In this document: positions 34,866 to 44,096 of the stretch, piece after piece | Layout of the letters: each line of letters begins with the position of its first letter | Position numbering within the stretch: the stretch's first letter is position 1 | NCBI RefSeq assembly: GCF_000374845.1 | Contig: NZ_KB895412.1 | Location: 691,056-755,055 of the forward strand | Length of the DNA: 64,000 nucleotides | From: Paenibacillus terrigena DSM 21567 | GTDB taxonomy: Bacteria; Bacillota; Bacilli; Paenibacillales; Paenibacillaceae | Direction: 5' to 3' | The notes under the pieces: generated by a model | The model's database searches: none | Told to the model about the DNA's origin: nothing | What the model saw: only the letters and a program-made list of their open reading frames with translations | Position numbers and translations under genes: made by a program

Positions 34866-36162
34866 TATGAAGACAATCGTAGGGTTTACCTTTAAAAATA
34901 AAGTAAAAACAAAATCGTTCATCGTCACGACAATCATTCTCATATTACTCGTGACGGCAGGGATCAATAGTTTCTATGTGATGTCGCTGTTCAATAAAGA
35001 CGAAGGCGGCCCGGCAAAAGCGGAAGTCGTCGCTATGGTCAATGACACAGAAGGGGTCGCACCTGCATTACAGGCATATTATAAGAAGCAGTCAGACTCC
35101 AAATTGTCCATTCAAGTAAATGATGGTTCGGGTGATCCGGCAACGGACGAAGCGAAGCTGAAGCAGGATCTTGCAGCGAAGAAAATTGCAGGGTATTTGG
35201 TCGCAAGCGAAGGGAAAGCGGGAGAATTTCCGAAATTCATCTACAAATCTAGCAATATCCGAGTAACTGGAGATTCGACGACGAAATCGCTCGAGACCGC
35301 ACTTGGCTCGGTGAAGACGGACTTCATCGTGGCGGATTCCCTTACCGATGCGCAGAAGAAGCAGTTGTCTGAACCAATCACGATGAGTCTGGAGCAGGTC
35401 GCTGTAAGTGAAGGCAATGCTGGAACGAATCAGACGGAGGAACAGAAGATTGCTGCGAATATCCTGGTGTATGTGATGTTGTTCTTGTTCTTCATGACGG
35501 CTTACATGACCGGTAATATGATTGCAGCGGAAGTTACGGCAGAGAAGAGCTCGCGCATCATGGAGATCTTGATTACAAGTGTGTCGCCGTTATCGCAAAT
35601 GTTCGGGAAAGTGATGGGGATGTTCCTCGTCGGTCTTACGCAGATTGCCGTTTTCGTCGCTGCTGTCGCAGTGAACGTAAACTTGCCGCATAACGTCGCG
35701 GTCTTAAAAGAAGCCCATATTGATATGTCGCAAATTGACCCGATGCTCTTAATCTATGGACTTGTATTCTATATTCTAGGCTACTTCTTGTTCGCGGTGC
35801 TGTTCGCAGCGGTTGGTTCAATGGTCAGCCGTACGGAAGACCTTGGTCAGGCAATCATGCCGATTACACTGTTATCACTGGCGTCATTCTACATCAGTAT
35901 GTTCAGCCTAGCGACACCGAACACGATGCTGGTGAAGGTCGCATCCTTCATTCCGTTCACGTCGCCAACCTCGATGATCTTGCGTCTTGGTCTTGGTGAG
36001 GTGGCTTACTGGGAAGTATGGCTCTCGATCGTCCTTTTGCTTGTAGCGATCTTCATCTTCGGCTGGCTCTCTGCGAAGATCTATCGCACGGGTGTACTGA
36101 TGTACGGCAAACGTCCATCGTGGAAAGAGCTTCGCAAAGCGATGAAGGCGTATAAGATTTAA
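34858..36162 (+). CDS. ABC transporter permease (NatB/YhaP-like)
   Basis: A 434-residue ABC-2 permease. There is one N-terminal membrane segment (TTIILILLVTAGINSFYVMSLF), a large extracellular domain of about 150 residues, then five to six membrane segments from residue about 200. The cytoplasmic loop AAEVTAEKSSRIMEILITSV is the NatB/YhaP hallmark. Sodium or antimicrobial export is the usual family role. ATG at 34858 overlaps the NatA-like gene by eight bases; GTG at 34849 is an alternative. A terminator follows. Confidence 0.88.
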   Translation: MSNMKTIVGFTFKNKVKTKSFIVTTIILILLVTAGINSFYVMSLFNKDEGGPAKAEVVAMVNDTEGVAPALQAYYKKQSDSKLSIQVNDGSGDPATDEAKLKQDLAAKKIAGYLVASEGKAGEFPKFIYKSSNIRVTGDSTTKSLETALGSVKTDFIVADSLTDAQKKQLSEPITMSLEQVAVSEGNAGTNQTEEQKIAANILVYVMLFLFFMTAYMTGNMIAAEVTAEKSSRIMEILITSVSPLSQMFGKVMGMFLVGLTQIAVFVAAVAVNVNLPHNVAVLKEAHIDMSQIDPMLLIYGLVFYILGYFLFAVLFAAVGSMVSRTEDLGQAIMPITLLSLASFYISMFSLATPNTMLVKVASFIPFTSPTSMILRLGLGEVAYWEVWLSIVLLLVAIFIFGWLSAKIYRTGVLMYGKRPSWKELRKAMKAYKI

Positions 36163-36185
36163 GGTGATAGGTTTATAGTAGAGAG

Positions 36186-36222
36186 AGGACAGACGAATGA
36201 TTGCATTCGGCCTGTCCTTTTT
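36186..36222 (+). terminator. Intrinsic terminator after the NatB-like gene
   Basis: AGGACAG..CGAATG pairs with CATTCG..CTGTCCT and five T bases follow. Confidence 0.87.
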
Positions 36223-36236
36223 GTTGGCTTTAAATA

Positions 36237-36311
36237 TTGACATAGTGTATTCAAGTATTAAAGATTACTTTTCCCATGGATGAGAAATGGGGGAGAAGTA
36301 ATCTTTTTTTC
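36237..36311 (+). ncRNA. Possible short RNA or attenuator with a strong terminator hairpin
   Basis: A consensus TTGACA at 36237-36242 is followed at about 17 bases by a poor -10 (AAAGAT). Then comes a very stable hairpin: AAAGATTACTT at 36260-36270 pairs perfectly with AAGTAATCTTT at 36296-36306, with a CCCAT/ATGGG inner stem and seven T bases. The stem overlaps the -10. It lies between one operon's terminator and the next operon's promoter, so it may simply be a second terminator. Confidence 0.35.
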
Positions 36312-36341
36312 TTTACAAAATATTTACGTTCAGTTGATTTG

Positions 36342-36370
36342 TTGAAAACATTGCGATTCTACAATCAAAT
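36342..36370 (+). promoter_or_regulatory. Candidate promoter of the phosphorylated-substrate operon
   Basis: TTGAAA at 36342-36347, a 17-base spacer and TCAAAT at 36365-36370, about 55 bases before the binding-protein gene. Confidence 0.4.
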
Positions 36371-36424
36371 TGTCCTTAAAAACAACTTAAACACACAAAT
36401 AACCAAAATACGGAGGAATTCATT

Positions 36425-37528
36425 GTGAAAAAACATCTTTCATTGAAGTCTGCCTTAATGATCAGCTTGATGGCTTTGAGCATCTCGGCGTGCGGTACGC
36501 CTCAACAATCCGCTCCATCGAGCACTCCGGCACCGGCCAAAGAACAGACTTTGGAAGAGATTCAAAAGCTGGCTAAGCAGGAAGGCAAAATTGTCAGTGT
36601 CGGGATGCCTGATGACTGGGCCAACTGGAAAGAAACGTGGGGCAATATCACTTCCAAATACAGTTTAACGCATTCGGATACGGATTTGACAAGTTCAGAG
36701 GAAATCGCCAAATTCGATGCTGAGAAAAACAACCCAACGGCGGATATCGGGGATGTAGGCATGGCATTCGGTCCGATCGCCGTGCAAAAGGGCGTGACCA
36801 TGCCTTATAAAACTTCTTACTGGAACGAGATTCCGGATTGGGCGAAGGATAAGGACGGCCACTGGCTGGTTGGTTATCAAGGGACAATCTCCGTACTTGT
36901 TGATAAATCGCAAGTGAAAAATCCGCCAAAAACATGGGACGACATCGCAAAGGGCGATTATAAAGTTCAGATCCCGGATGTTACTAAGTCTTCACAAGCA
37001 CAGATGGGCGTACTGGCAGCGGCGATCGCGCACGGGGGTAATGAGGGCAACATTCAGCCTGGATTGGACTTTTTTGCGAAATTGGCCGAGCAGAACAGAT
37101 TGGTTACCAAAGACGTAACCAAAGCCGATTTGGAAAAAGGGGAAGTGCAAGTTGCGATTCTTTGGGATTTTGTATCTTTGGGCTTTAAAGACCAAATCGA
37201 TCCGAGCCGGTTCGACGTCAACATCATGAAGGAAGGCAGCGTCATTGGCGGTTATGCAACGATCCTTAACAAGTATGCGCCACATCCGAATGCCGCGAAG
37301 CTTGCCCGAGAATATATTCTGAGTGACGAAGGACAGATCAATCTAGCCAAAGGCTACGCTCGTCCGATTCGCAGCAATGTCAAATTGCCGGAAGATGTCG
37401 CCAAGAAGCTGATTCCGAGCGAACAGTATACAAATGCGAAGCCGATCACGGATTTTAAATCATGGGATGAAACAGCCAAGCAATTGCCGCAAATGTGGGA
37501 AGAACAAGTTTTGGTTAACATTAAGTAA
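36425..37528 (+). CDS. ABC transporter substrate-binding lipoprotein (AfuA-like)
   Basis: A 367-residue lipoprotein (lipobox SISACG near residue 24) of the iron/phosphorylated-compound binding protein group (SBP_bac_6/13-like; AfuA, PhnS relatives). Recognisable pieces are LEEIQKLAKQEGKIVSVGMPD, VDKSQVKNPPKTWDDIAKGDY and the C-terminal ARPIRSNVKLP. Relatives bind ferric ions, aminoethylphosphonate or, for AfuA, hexose phosphates. The operon also encodes a HAD phosphatase and a TIM-barrel isomerase, which argues for a phosphorylated sugar or polyol rather than iron. Confidence 0.85.
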   Translation: MKKHLSLKSALMISLMALSISACGTPQQSAPSSTPAPAKEQTLEEIQKLAKQEGKIVSVGMPDDWANWKETWGNITSKYSLTHSDTDLTSSEEIAKFDAEKNNPTADIGDVGMAFGPIAVQKGVTMPYKTSYWNEIPDWAKDKDGHWLVGYQGTISVLVDKSQVKNPPKTWDDIAKGDYKVQIPDVTKSSQAQMGVLAAAIAHGGNEGNIQPGLDFFAKLAEQNRLVTKDVTKADLEKGEVQVAILWDFVSLGFKDQIDPSRFDVNIMKEGSVIGGYATILNKYAPHPNAAKLAREYILSDEGQINLAKGYARPIRSNVKLPEDVAKKLIPSEQYTNAKPITDFKSWDETAKQLPQMWEEQVLVNIK

Positions 37529-37549
37529 CGAGAAGTGAGGTTTGTCCGA

Positions 37550-38398
37550 ATGAATCATAAAGTTACGCTGTTCGCTGTCATTGCGCTGCTTCCATTTGCT
37601 CTGCTGATCGTCGGGTTCGAGCTGCTACCTCTGACTGCTATGATCCGCGACAGCTTTCTTGCTGATGATGGGGTCACATATACGTTCAAACAGTATATTA
37701 CGGCTTTAACCAATCCTTATTATACAAAAGGAATGCTGAACAGCCTGCTCATTTCTGTATATGCGAGCTGCATCGGTATGGCGATCGCAATCGCCGCCTC
37801 CTATTCCATGACGCGAATGCCTGCAAAGATCCAGTCCATGCTGGTGACCTTCTCGAATTTAACGTCTAATTTTTCCGGCGTGCCGCTGGCCTTTGCTTTT
37901 ATTATTTTGCTCGGTAACAGCGGCGTGTTTACGCTCCTTTTTAAAGAGTGGGGATGGAACATCACGGATTCATTCAATTTATACAGTTGGAGCGGTTTGG
38001 TGGCTGTATATGTTTATTTTCAAGTACCTTTAGCTATATTGCTTCTATACCCGGCCTATTCCGGTATTCATAAACATTGGCGTGAATCCGCTTCGTTGCT
38101 CGGAGCATCGGCTTTTCAATTTTGGCTGCGAATCGGACTCCCTGTCATGATTCCCAGCATAGTCGGTACATTCAGCATTCTACTTGCCAATGCCATGGGC
38201 GCCTATGCAACAGCTTATGCGTTAGTAGGGGGCAGCTATAATTTGCTGCCCATCCGCATCGGCGCGCTCGTAGCGGGGGATGTTGTCACAAGACCTCAAC
38301 TCGGCAGCGCGCTCGCTGTAATTTTAGGAACGATGATGGTTGTCGCGATGTGGTGTAATGAACGAATGATGCGGCGATTCAGGAGAGACTTGCGATGA
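37550..38398 (+). CDS. ABC transporter permease, first subunit
   Basis: A 282-residue inner-membrane permease with six membrane segments. The binding-protein-dependent transport loop is HWRESASLLGASAFQFWLRI, with the usual EAA-loop position. The ATG at 37550 follows GTGAGG nine bases upstream; an in-frame GTG at 37535 is less likely. It begins 21 bases after the binding-protein gene and overlaps the second permease by four bases. Confidence 0.88.
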   Translation: MNHKVTLFAVIALLPFALLIVGFELLPLTAMIRDSFLADDGVTYTFKQYITALTNPYYTKGMLNSLLISVYASCIGMAIAIAASYSMTRMPAKIQSMLVTFSNLTSNFSGVPLAFAFIILLGNSGVFTLLFKEWGWNITDSFNLYSWSGLVAVYVYFQVPLAILLLYPAYSGIHKHWRESASLLGASAFQFWLRIGLPVMIPSIVGTFSILLANAMGAYATAYALVGGSYNLLPIRIGALVAGDVVTRPQLGSALAVILGTMMVVAMWCNERMMRRFRRDLR

Positions 38399-39204
38399 AG
38401 AAAAAATGGGTGCATATCATTATCATTTCGGTGGTCTTTCTATATCTCTTCTTGCCGCTCGCGGCAACGTTCTTGTATTCGATTGCCAAAGAATGGCATA
38501 ACACGATTCTGCCGGTATCGTATACGTTCAGTGCGTATGAGAATTTGTACACGGATCCCCGATTTTTACAAGCAGTCGGGCGAACGCTTCTCATCTCTGG
38601 TATAACCCTTGTTTTAAGTGTAGTTACGATGGCGACCGCCACTTTTGTCGTATTCATGTATTTGCCTAAAATGGAGCGAGTCCTGCAGGCGCTTGTGATG
38701 ATCCCCTTCGCCGTTCCTGGTGTGGTTGCTGCCGTAGGGTTGATCAAGGTGTACTCCAGCGGGCCGATCATCTTGTCCGGGACGATCTGGATCTTAATCG
38801 GAGCGTATTATGTACTGGTTCTTCCTTATATGTATCAAGGTATCCGAAACAATCTGCGCACGATTGACGCGAAAAGGCTGATGGAAGCCGCTGAGGTGCT
38901 TGGCGCGAGCAAAATCAAGGGTTTTGCATTCGTCATCATGCCTAACATGGTAACGGGCATTCTCTTATCCGCTCTATTATCGTTCTCGATCCTGATCGGT
39001 GAATTCGTTCTAGCCAATTTTCTAATCGGTGGATACTATGAAACGATTCAAGTTTATTTAATGAGACGTTTGAATGAAAACGGCCACTTAGCTAGCAGTA
39101 TTGTGATTACGTACTTCCTTACAGTGGCGGCGATTTCTTGGATGATGCTGAGATTAGGCAGGCGTTTTGGGAAGACAGAAGAAATCAAGGAGAAGATATC
39201 ATGA
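38395..39204 (+). CDS. ABC transporter permease, second subunit
   Basis: A 269-residue permease with six hydrophobic segments. The EAA loop is MEAAEVLGASKIKGFAFVIM. It overlaps the first permease gene and the ATPase gene by four bases on each side, so all three are translationally coupled. Together with the AfuA-like protein and ATPase it forms a complete importer. Confidence 0.9.
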   Translation: MKKKWVHIIIISVVFLYLFLPLAATFLYSIAKEWHNTILPVSYTFSAYENLYTDPRFLQAVGRTLLISGITLVLSVVTMATATFVVFMYLPKMERVLQALVMIPFAVPGVVAAVGLIKVYSSGPIILSGTIWILIGAYYVLVLPYMYQGIRNNLRTIDAKRLMEAAEVLGASKIKGFAFVIMPNMVTGILLSALLSFSILIGEFVLANFLIGGYYETIQVYLMRRLNENGHLASSIVITYFLTVAAISWMMLRLGRRFGKTEEIKEKIS

Positions 39205-40223
39205 GCTACGTCCAAATCGATCAGGCGTTTAAGCAATATGCAGATTCTACCGTACTGAAGCAAGTATCTCTACAGATTGAAAAAGGTGAATTGGTTACCC
39301 TGCTTGGACCAAGCGGCTGCGGGAAGAGTACGCTGCTCCGTTCCATCGCCGGTCTGGAAAAGCTGGACGGCGGGACGATCAACGTTAACGGGAACGATAT
39401 TTCCCACCTCCCGCCGCAATTTAGAAATGTGGGCATGGTTTTTCAATCTTATGCGCTGTTCCCTAATATGACCGTCTTCGATAACATTGCCTTCGGTCTT
39501 AAAATGCGAAAATGGCCTCGAAAAGAGATTACCGACAAGGTAAAACATATTATCGAGTTAATCCATATGTCCGATAAAGCATCTTCCTATCCGCACCAAT
39601 TGTCCGGCGGTCAACAGCAGCGTGTAGCGCTTGCGAGAGCGCTTGTTACAGAACCGGACATTCTGCTTTTGGATGAGCCGCTAAGTGCGCTGGATGCCAA
39701 AATCAGGAAAAGCCTGCAAATCGAACTGCGAAACATTCAGCGGGAATTGAAAATGACGATGATTTTCGTTACGCATGACCAGGAAGAAGCGATGACGATT
39801 TCCGACCGCATTTTTATTATGAATGGCGGGGAAATTGTTCGTCAGGGCAAGCCGGAAGACATTTACGCATCGCCAAAGAATGAGTTCGTCGCTAGATTTA
39901 TTGGCAGCTATAACGTATTTACGAGTCAGGAACTTAACTGTATGACGGGACATTCTTTCAAATCGGGCAACTATGCCATTCGACCGGAGGTTATGGAACT
40001 GCATCCGCATGACTCGTTATCCGAGCAGCAGAAGTCCGGTATGTGGATCTCAGGGATCATCCGCAATATGACCATCCGTGGCAATGTACGGCGTTACACG
40101 ATCCAGGCACAGGATATAACCTTATGGGTGGACGAACTGAATGTACCTCAAAAAAGCGCTTTGGATGAGGGGTTGTTCATTAAGGTATGGCTCTCGGAAG
40201 ATGAATGTAACTTACTAGAATAG
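39201..40223 (+). CDS. ABC transporter ATP-binding protein (PotA/FbpC-like)
   Basis: A 340-residue import ATPase with Walker A GPSGCGKSTLL, signature LSGGQQQRVALARAL, Walker B ILLLDEPLSALDA and switch His in FVTHDQEEAM. The C-terminal TOBE domain (about 270-340) matches the spermidine/iron/sugar-phosphate group. AAGGAG at 39187-39192 supports the ATG at 39201, overlapping the permease stop by four bases; an upstream in-frame ATG at 39138 lies deep inside the permease gene. Confidence 0.92.
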   Translation: MSYVQIDQAFKQYADSTVLKQVSLQIEKGELVTLLGPSGCGKSTLLRSIAGLEKLDGGTINVNGNDISHLPPQFRNVGMVFQSYALFPNMTVFDNIAFGLKMRKWPRKEITDKVKHIIELIHMSDKASSYPHQLSGGQQQRVALARALVTEPDILLLDEPLSALDAKIRKSLQIELRNIQRELKMTMIFVTHDQEEAMTISDRIFIMNGGEIVRQGKPEDIYASPKNEFVARFIGSYNVFTSQELNCMTGHSFKSGNYAIRPEVMELHPHDSLSEQQKSGMWISGIIRNMTIRGNVRRYTIQAQDITLWVDELNVPQKSALDEGLFIKVWLSEDECNLLE

Positions 40224-40235
40224 AAGGTGATTGAT

Positions 40236-41027
40236 ATGTCGGTTCTGTCGATAGAACGTAAAAACTTAATTCTTGATCGATTGCAGGCTTACGGGAAAGT
40301 GAACGCAGCGGAATTAGCTAAGCTCATTGACGTATCCATGGAAACGATCAGACGTGACCTTGATATGCTGGAGAAGGAAGGATTGCTTAGGCGTGTACAT
40401 GGCGGCGCCGTCAAAATCAATTATCAGTTGGGAGAACCCCCGTTCTATCAGCGGAAAAGTGTCAGTCTAGAAAGCAAGAAGAAGATAGCCCAGAAAGCCG
40501 TTCAACTGGTCAGAGACGGAGACACCATCGTCATGGGGGGAGGGACAACGATCCTGGAGATGGCTCATGCGCTCCGCGGCGTCAATCGAGTAACGATTCT
40601 AACCAATTCCGTACCTACGTCACATACGCTCATGGACTCATTAAATCAAGGTTTATTTCACGGAAAAGTGATTTTAATAGGTGGGGAATTGAATGAGGAA
40701 CAGTATTCGACCTATGGATCTGTTTGTGAGAAAATGCTGGATCTGTTTTGTGTCAATAAAGCTTTTATTTCGCCGGGAGGTCTCTCGCTTGCAGGTGTTA
40801 TGGAATATTCGCTAGAAGAATCGTCGATATCGGCCAAGATGATTCAGGTCGCAAAGGAGAAAATTATCCTTGCGGATCATTTCAAGATCGGTGCAGAAGC
40901 ATTGTGCAAATTCGCGCAGCTTGACCAGATAAACGTTATCGTATGTGACCAACAAGCGCCGCAATCGTGGAGCCCTTCCTTGGAGAATGTTGAATGGATT
41001 ACGGCGGATGAGGAGACAATCAAGTGA
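40236..41027 (+). CDS. DeoR-family transcriptional regulator
   Basis: A 263-residue regulator. The N-terminal helix-turn-helix VNAAELAKLIDVSMETIRRD and LLRRVHGGAV are the DeoR signature, and the C-terminal DeoRC domain (VMGGGTTILEMAHAL, NSVPTSHTLM) normally binds a phosphorylated sugar. This effector type agrees with the idea that the operon handles sugar phosphates. AAGG at 40223-40226 fits the ATG at 40236; GTG at 40227 is an alternative. It overlaps the HAD gene by four bases and probably regulates this operon. Confidence 0.92.
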   Translation: MSVLSIERKNLILDRLQAYGKVNAAELAKLIDVSMETIRRDLDMLEKEGLLRRVHGGAVKINYQLGEPPFYQRKSVSLESKKKIAQKAVQLVRDGDTIVMGGGTTILEMAHALRGVNRVTILTNSVPTSHTLMDSLNQGLFHGKVILIGGELNEEQYSTYGSVCEKMLDLFCVNKAFISPGGLSLAGVMEYSLEESSISAKMIQVAKEKIILADHFKIGAEALCKFAQLDQINVIVCDQQAPQSWSPSLENVEWITADEETIK

Positions 41028-41782
41028 AACAGATTAAAGGGATTTTATTTGACAAAGACGGAACTTTAATGGATTTTTACTCCAGTTGGGTCTTGGTGGC
41101 CACGCAGCTAGTGGATCGTTTGTTTGAAAAGCTAGAAATCACCTATTGCCCTGAACTGAAGAATGATTTGCTCTTTTCGATCGGTCTTCATGAAAATGAA
41201 GTCGATCCCCGTGGATTTCTTGCCAGCGGCACGACACAGGATATGTACGGCGCGTTTGTTAAGGTGCTTATAAACGTGGATGTGAGTCAGGAGAAGCTGA
41301 ATGGGCTGTTAGATTGGATGACAGAAGAGCTTTTCAGCTTAATCAAAGCCAACCGGGACAATCTAAAGCCGACAGCCGATTTGCCGGGTTTACTTGTGCA
41401 GCTCCGCCGGCATGGTATAAAAATAGGCATCGCAACAGCGGATGATAGAGATTCTACGAAGTTCTTTTTGGATAAGATCGGCATTCAAAGTTATTTTGAT
41501 TTTATCGGCACATCGGATTATTTCGAGAAAAAGCCAAATCCAAGCATGATTCAAGCATTTTGCGAGATTGCGAATATCAGCGCTGAAGAAGTGGCTGTTG
41601 CCGGCGATACGGTTGTCGATCTTCAATTTGCAAGAAACGGTTCGGCGGGACTCGCGATCGGTGTTCTCTCCGGTGTCAGCGGAACTAGCCAGCTGAGCGG
41701 ACTAGCGGATCTCATCATAGATTCAGTCGGGGATATCGTTACGGAGAATGGTGGATTAATTTGGCAGAATAAGGAGGCGTGA
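41024..41782 (+). CDS. HAD-superfamily phosphatase
   Basis: A 252-residue HAD hydrolase of the phosphoglycolate/sugar phosphatase type. All four motifs are visible: FDKDGTLMD (nucleophile and general acid Asp), IGIATADDRD, the Lys in EKKPNPSM and VAGDTVVDL. A helical cap sits between motifs one and two (about residues 18-105). The start is GTG at 41024 in a GTGA overlap with the DeoR gene. In this operon it probably removes phosphate from the imported compound. Confidence 0.88.
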   Translation: MKQIKGILFDKDGTLMDFYSSWVLVATQLVDRLFEKLEITYCPELKNDLLFSIGLHENEVDPRGFLASGTTQDMYGAFVKVLINVDVSQEKLNGLLDWMTEELFSLIKANRDNLKPTADLPGLLVQLRRHGIKIGIATADDRDSTKFFLDKIGIQSYFDFIGTSDYFEKKPNPSMIQAFCEIANISAEEVAVAGDTVVDLQFARNGSAGLAIGVLSGVSGTSQLSGLADLIIDSVGDIVTENGGLIWQNKEA

Positions 41783-41784
41783 TC

Positions 41785-42735
41785 ATGAAAATTGGGTTGG
41801 AAACGGAAAGTTATCACCTGCAGTTCATTTCAGGCCGCATGGATGTATTTCAATTTATCCGCAAGACAGCCGAATTGGGATTAGACGGGGTCATGCTGAA
41901 TATTAATCCTTGGCCGGGGCTGCCGGGATGGGGAGTTCTGGAATCATTTGATCCCGAATATTTGGCGAAAGTCAGCAACGAAATCCGGAAATACGGATTT
42001 TTTGCTGAAATCGATACGCGAGGAACGGATCCGGGGTATTTAACGCAAGTGATTGAAGCTGCTCATCAAATAGGAGCCGACGTCATTCGGACTTACGTGT
42101 GCACGGACGGATTTGATCCGGATCAATTGAGTAGAGCTCCGCAAGACATTGCACAGCTTGTCCCGTTGCTGAAGAAATACAGAATTCGACTGGCTGTGGA
42201 GAACCATGAGGAAGAACTTGCGGATGAAGTCATTCAAATTATCAAGAAGGTGAACAGTCCTTGGGTCGGCGCTCACTGCGATATCGGCAACGGGATGATG
42301 GCATGGGAAGATCCGGTTGAGGCTGTCAGGGCATTGGCACCATATGCATTTACGACCCATTTTAAAGACCACATCATTATTCATGATGGCGAGGATTACC
42401 GCGTATGTGGTGTTCCGGTGGGAACGGGCCATATTGATACGGAAGCATGCTTCAAAATACTTGTTGACCAATCGACCTTAACCCGCATTAATGTGGAGAT
42501 GTGTTTTCCTTATGCTGTTTCTTTCAAAAGAGAGTCCGGAACAGGGGGAGTATCGCAGGTCGGTGAAGGCGCGTTTAAGGTTGAGCAGCCTCCATATCCA
42601 TTAAGCCTGATTAAACCGTTGGATTATTACTATCCGCCTGAAGAACTATTGGAGCAAATGATTGAAGATCAAGAGAAGGGTACGGAGCAATCCGTTAAGT
42701 ATACGTTGTCGTTAAGAGATAAGTATTGTCGATGA
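41785..42735 (+). CDS. Sugar phosphate isomerase/epimerase-like TIM barrel protein
   Basis: A 316-residue xylose-isomerase-like (AP endonuclease 2 superfamily) TIM barrel. Metal-site segments are RLAVENHEEELADEV with its Glu, GAHCDIGNGMMAWEDP with Asp and His, and TTHFKDHII. Members are isomerases or epimerases of sugars, inosose dehydratases and relatives; the substrate is unknown here. AAGGAGG at 41771-41777 sets the ATG at 41785. It is the last gene of the operon, before a terminator. Confidence 0.85.
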   Translation: MKIGLETESYHLQFISGRMDVFQFIRKTAELGLDGVMLNINPWPGLPGWGVLESFDPEYLAKVSNEIRKYGFFAEIDTRGTDPGYLTQVIEAAHQIGADVIRTYVCTDGFDPDQLSRAPQDIAQLVPLLKKYRIRLAVENHEEELADEVIQIIKKVNSPWVGAHCDIGNGMMAWEDPVEAVRALAPYAFTTHFKDHIIIHDGEDYRVCGVPVGTGHIDTEACFKILVDQSTLTRINVEMCFPYAVSFKRESGTGGVSQVGEGAFKVEQPPYPLSLIKPLDYYYPPEELLEQMIEDQEKGTEQSVKYTLSLRDKYCR

Positions 42736-42771
42736 AAAAGGGATGGATCTCAAAAATGAACGTTCTTCGCT

Positions 42772-42808
42772 GCCTGTTAGACCGATTAAGGATCTAGCAG
42801 GCTTTTTG
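42772..42808 (+). terminator. Intrinsic terminator of the phosphorylated-substrate operon
   Basis: GCCTGTTAGA pairs with TCTAGCAGGC, allowing one mismatch, and five T bases follow. Confidence 0.85.
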
Positions 42809-42967
42809 CTATGATTCGACTGGTAGGAAGTTCAACGATAAAAATAACAGGATAGTTCATGTTTTATAGAGATAATTCATTTTAACCGCGATTCTAATCC
42901 TTTACGATAGAGGTATGAAGTTTTCAAATTATATCGCTGCTAAGAGCGAAAGGAAGAAGGGGAAATC

Positions 42968-44047
42968 TTGAGCTCAAACACCATTTCTATTGTGATCGTC
43001 GGCTATGGCGGCATGGGAAGCTACCATGCGAAACATTTGATTGCTGGAAATCCGCGTCTGAAGGTCACAGGAACGTATGATGTCCTGCCGGAGCGTCAAG
43101 CGGCTTCAGAGCAGGATGGATATCCAGCGTATGCAAGCTATGAAGAAGTATTAAACGATGCGGCCGTGGATGTTATTCTGATCGCTACGCCGAATGATGT
43201 TCATAAAGAACTGGCTATCGCGGCTATGAAGCACGGCAAACATGTCATCTGTGAGAAGCCTGTCACGATATATGCCGAAGAATTTGAAGAAATGATGGCG
43301 GTTTCAGAAGAGACGGGACGCGTACTCATGGTACATCAGAACCGCCGTTGGGACGAGGACTTCCGCATCATTAAAGCCATGTACGATAAGAGAACGATCG
43401 GTGATTTGTTCCAGATTGAATCAAGAGTACATGGTGCGAATGGTATTCCTGGGGACTGGCGCCATTTGGAAGCGCATGGCGGCGGGATGCTGCTTGATTG
43501 GGGCGTTCATCTACTAGATCAGTTTTTATTCATGATTGATAGCAAAATTACTAGCGTATCGAGTCGCCTCAGCTTTATTCTGGGCGATGAAGTCGATGAC
43601 GGATTTGATGCCATCCTTGAATTCGAGAATGGTGTAACGGCCATTGTTGAAGTGGGTACGACCAATTTCATTACACTTCCACGCTGGTATGTGAAAGGTA
43701 CGGAGGGAACGGCCGTCATCGAAGATTGGTCGCTCAAAGGACGTGCTGTCGTTCGCAACAATGAAGTGGGTAAAGTAGAACCGAAGCCGATCCAAGCCGG
43801 TGTGGGGCTGACGAAGACGATGGCTCCGCCTTCCGAGGAAGCAACGATCACAACAACCTTGCCAGCAGCCTTTGAGCATGCGAGCAGCTTCTATGATAAC
43901 TTTGCAGCTGTGGTGCAAGGTACAGCGGAACCGATCGTGAAGAACCACGAAGTACTCCGTGTGCTGAATTTGATTGAGAACATCTTTGAAGCGGGGCGTA
44001 CCCGTGAAGTGATTAAAGACTTCGATACGTATGTCTCGAACAAATAG
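42968..44047 (+). CDS. Gfo/Idh/MocA-family oxidoreductase
   Basis: A 359-residue NAD(P)-dependent sugar dehydrogenase-like protein. The Rossmann motif VGYGGMGSYHAK is at the N-terminus, the EKPVT motif near residue 97 carries the catalytic Lys, and GGGMLLDWGVHLLDQFL includes the conserved Asp/His pair. Substrates in this family are sugars, inositols and their derivatives. The TTG at 42968, with AAGGGG just upstream, is the apparent start. It is a single gene between two strong terminators, next to the carbohydrate region. Confidence 0.88.
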   Translation: MSSNTISIVIVGYGGMGSYHAKHLIAGNPRLKVTGTYDVLPERQAASEQDGYPAYASYEEVLNDAAVDVILIATPNDVHKELAIAAMKHGKHVICEKPVTIYAEEFEEMMAVSEETGRVLMVHQNRRWDEDFRIIKAMYDKRTIGDLFQIESRVHGANGIPGDWRHLEAHGGGMLLDWGVHLLDQFLFMIDSKITSVSSRLSFILGDEVDDGFDAILEFENGVTAIVEVGTTNFITLPRWYVKGTEGTAVIEDWSLKGRAVVRNNEVGKVEPKPIQAGVGLTKTMAPPSEEATITTTLPAAFEHASSFYDNFAAVVQGTAEPIVKNHEVLRVLNLIENIFEAGRTREVIKDFDTYVSNK

Positions 44048-44056
44048 CAATCTTTC

Positions 44057-44096
44057 AAAGCCAGTTAGATCAGATCTTGATCTAACTGGCTTTTTT
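44057..44096 (+). terminator. Intrinsic terminator after the Gfo/Idh/MocA gene
   Basis: A perfect 16-base stem, AAGCCAGTTAGATCA with its exact complement, encloses GATCT and is followed by six T bases. Confidence 0.92.
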
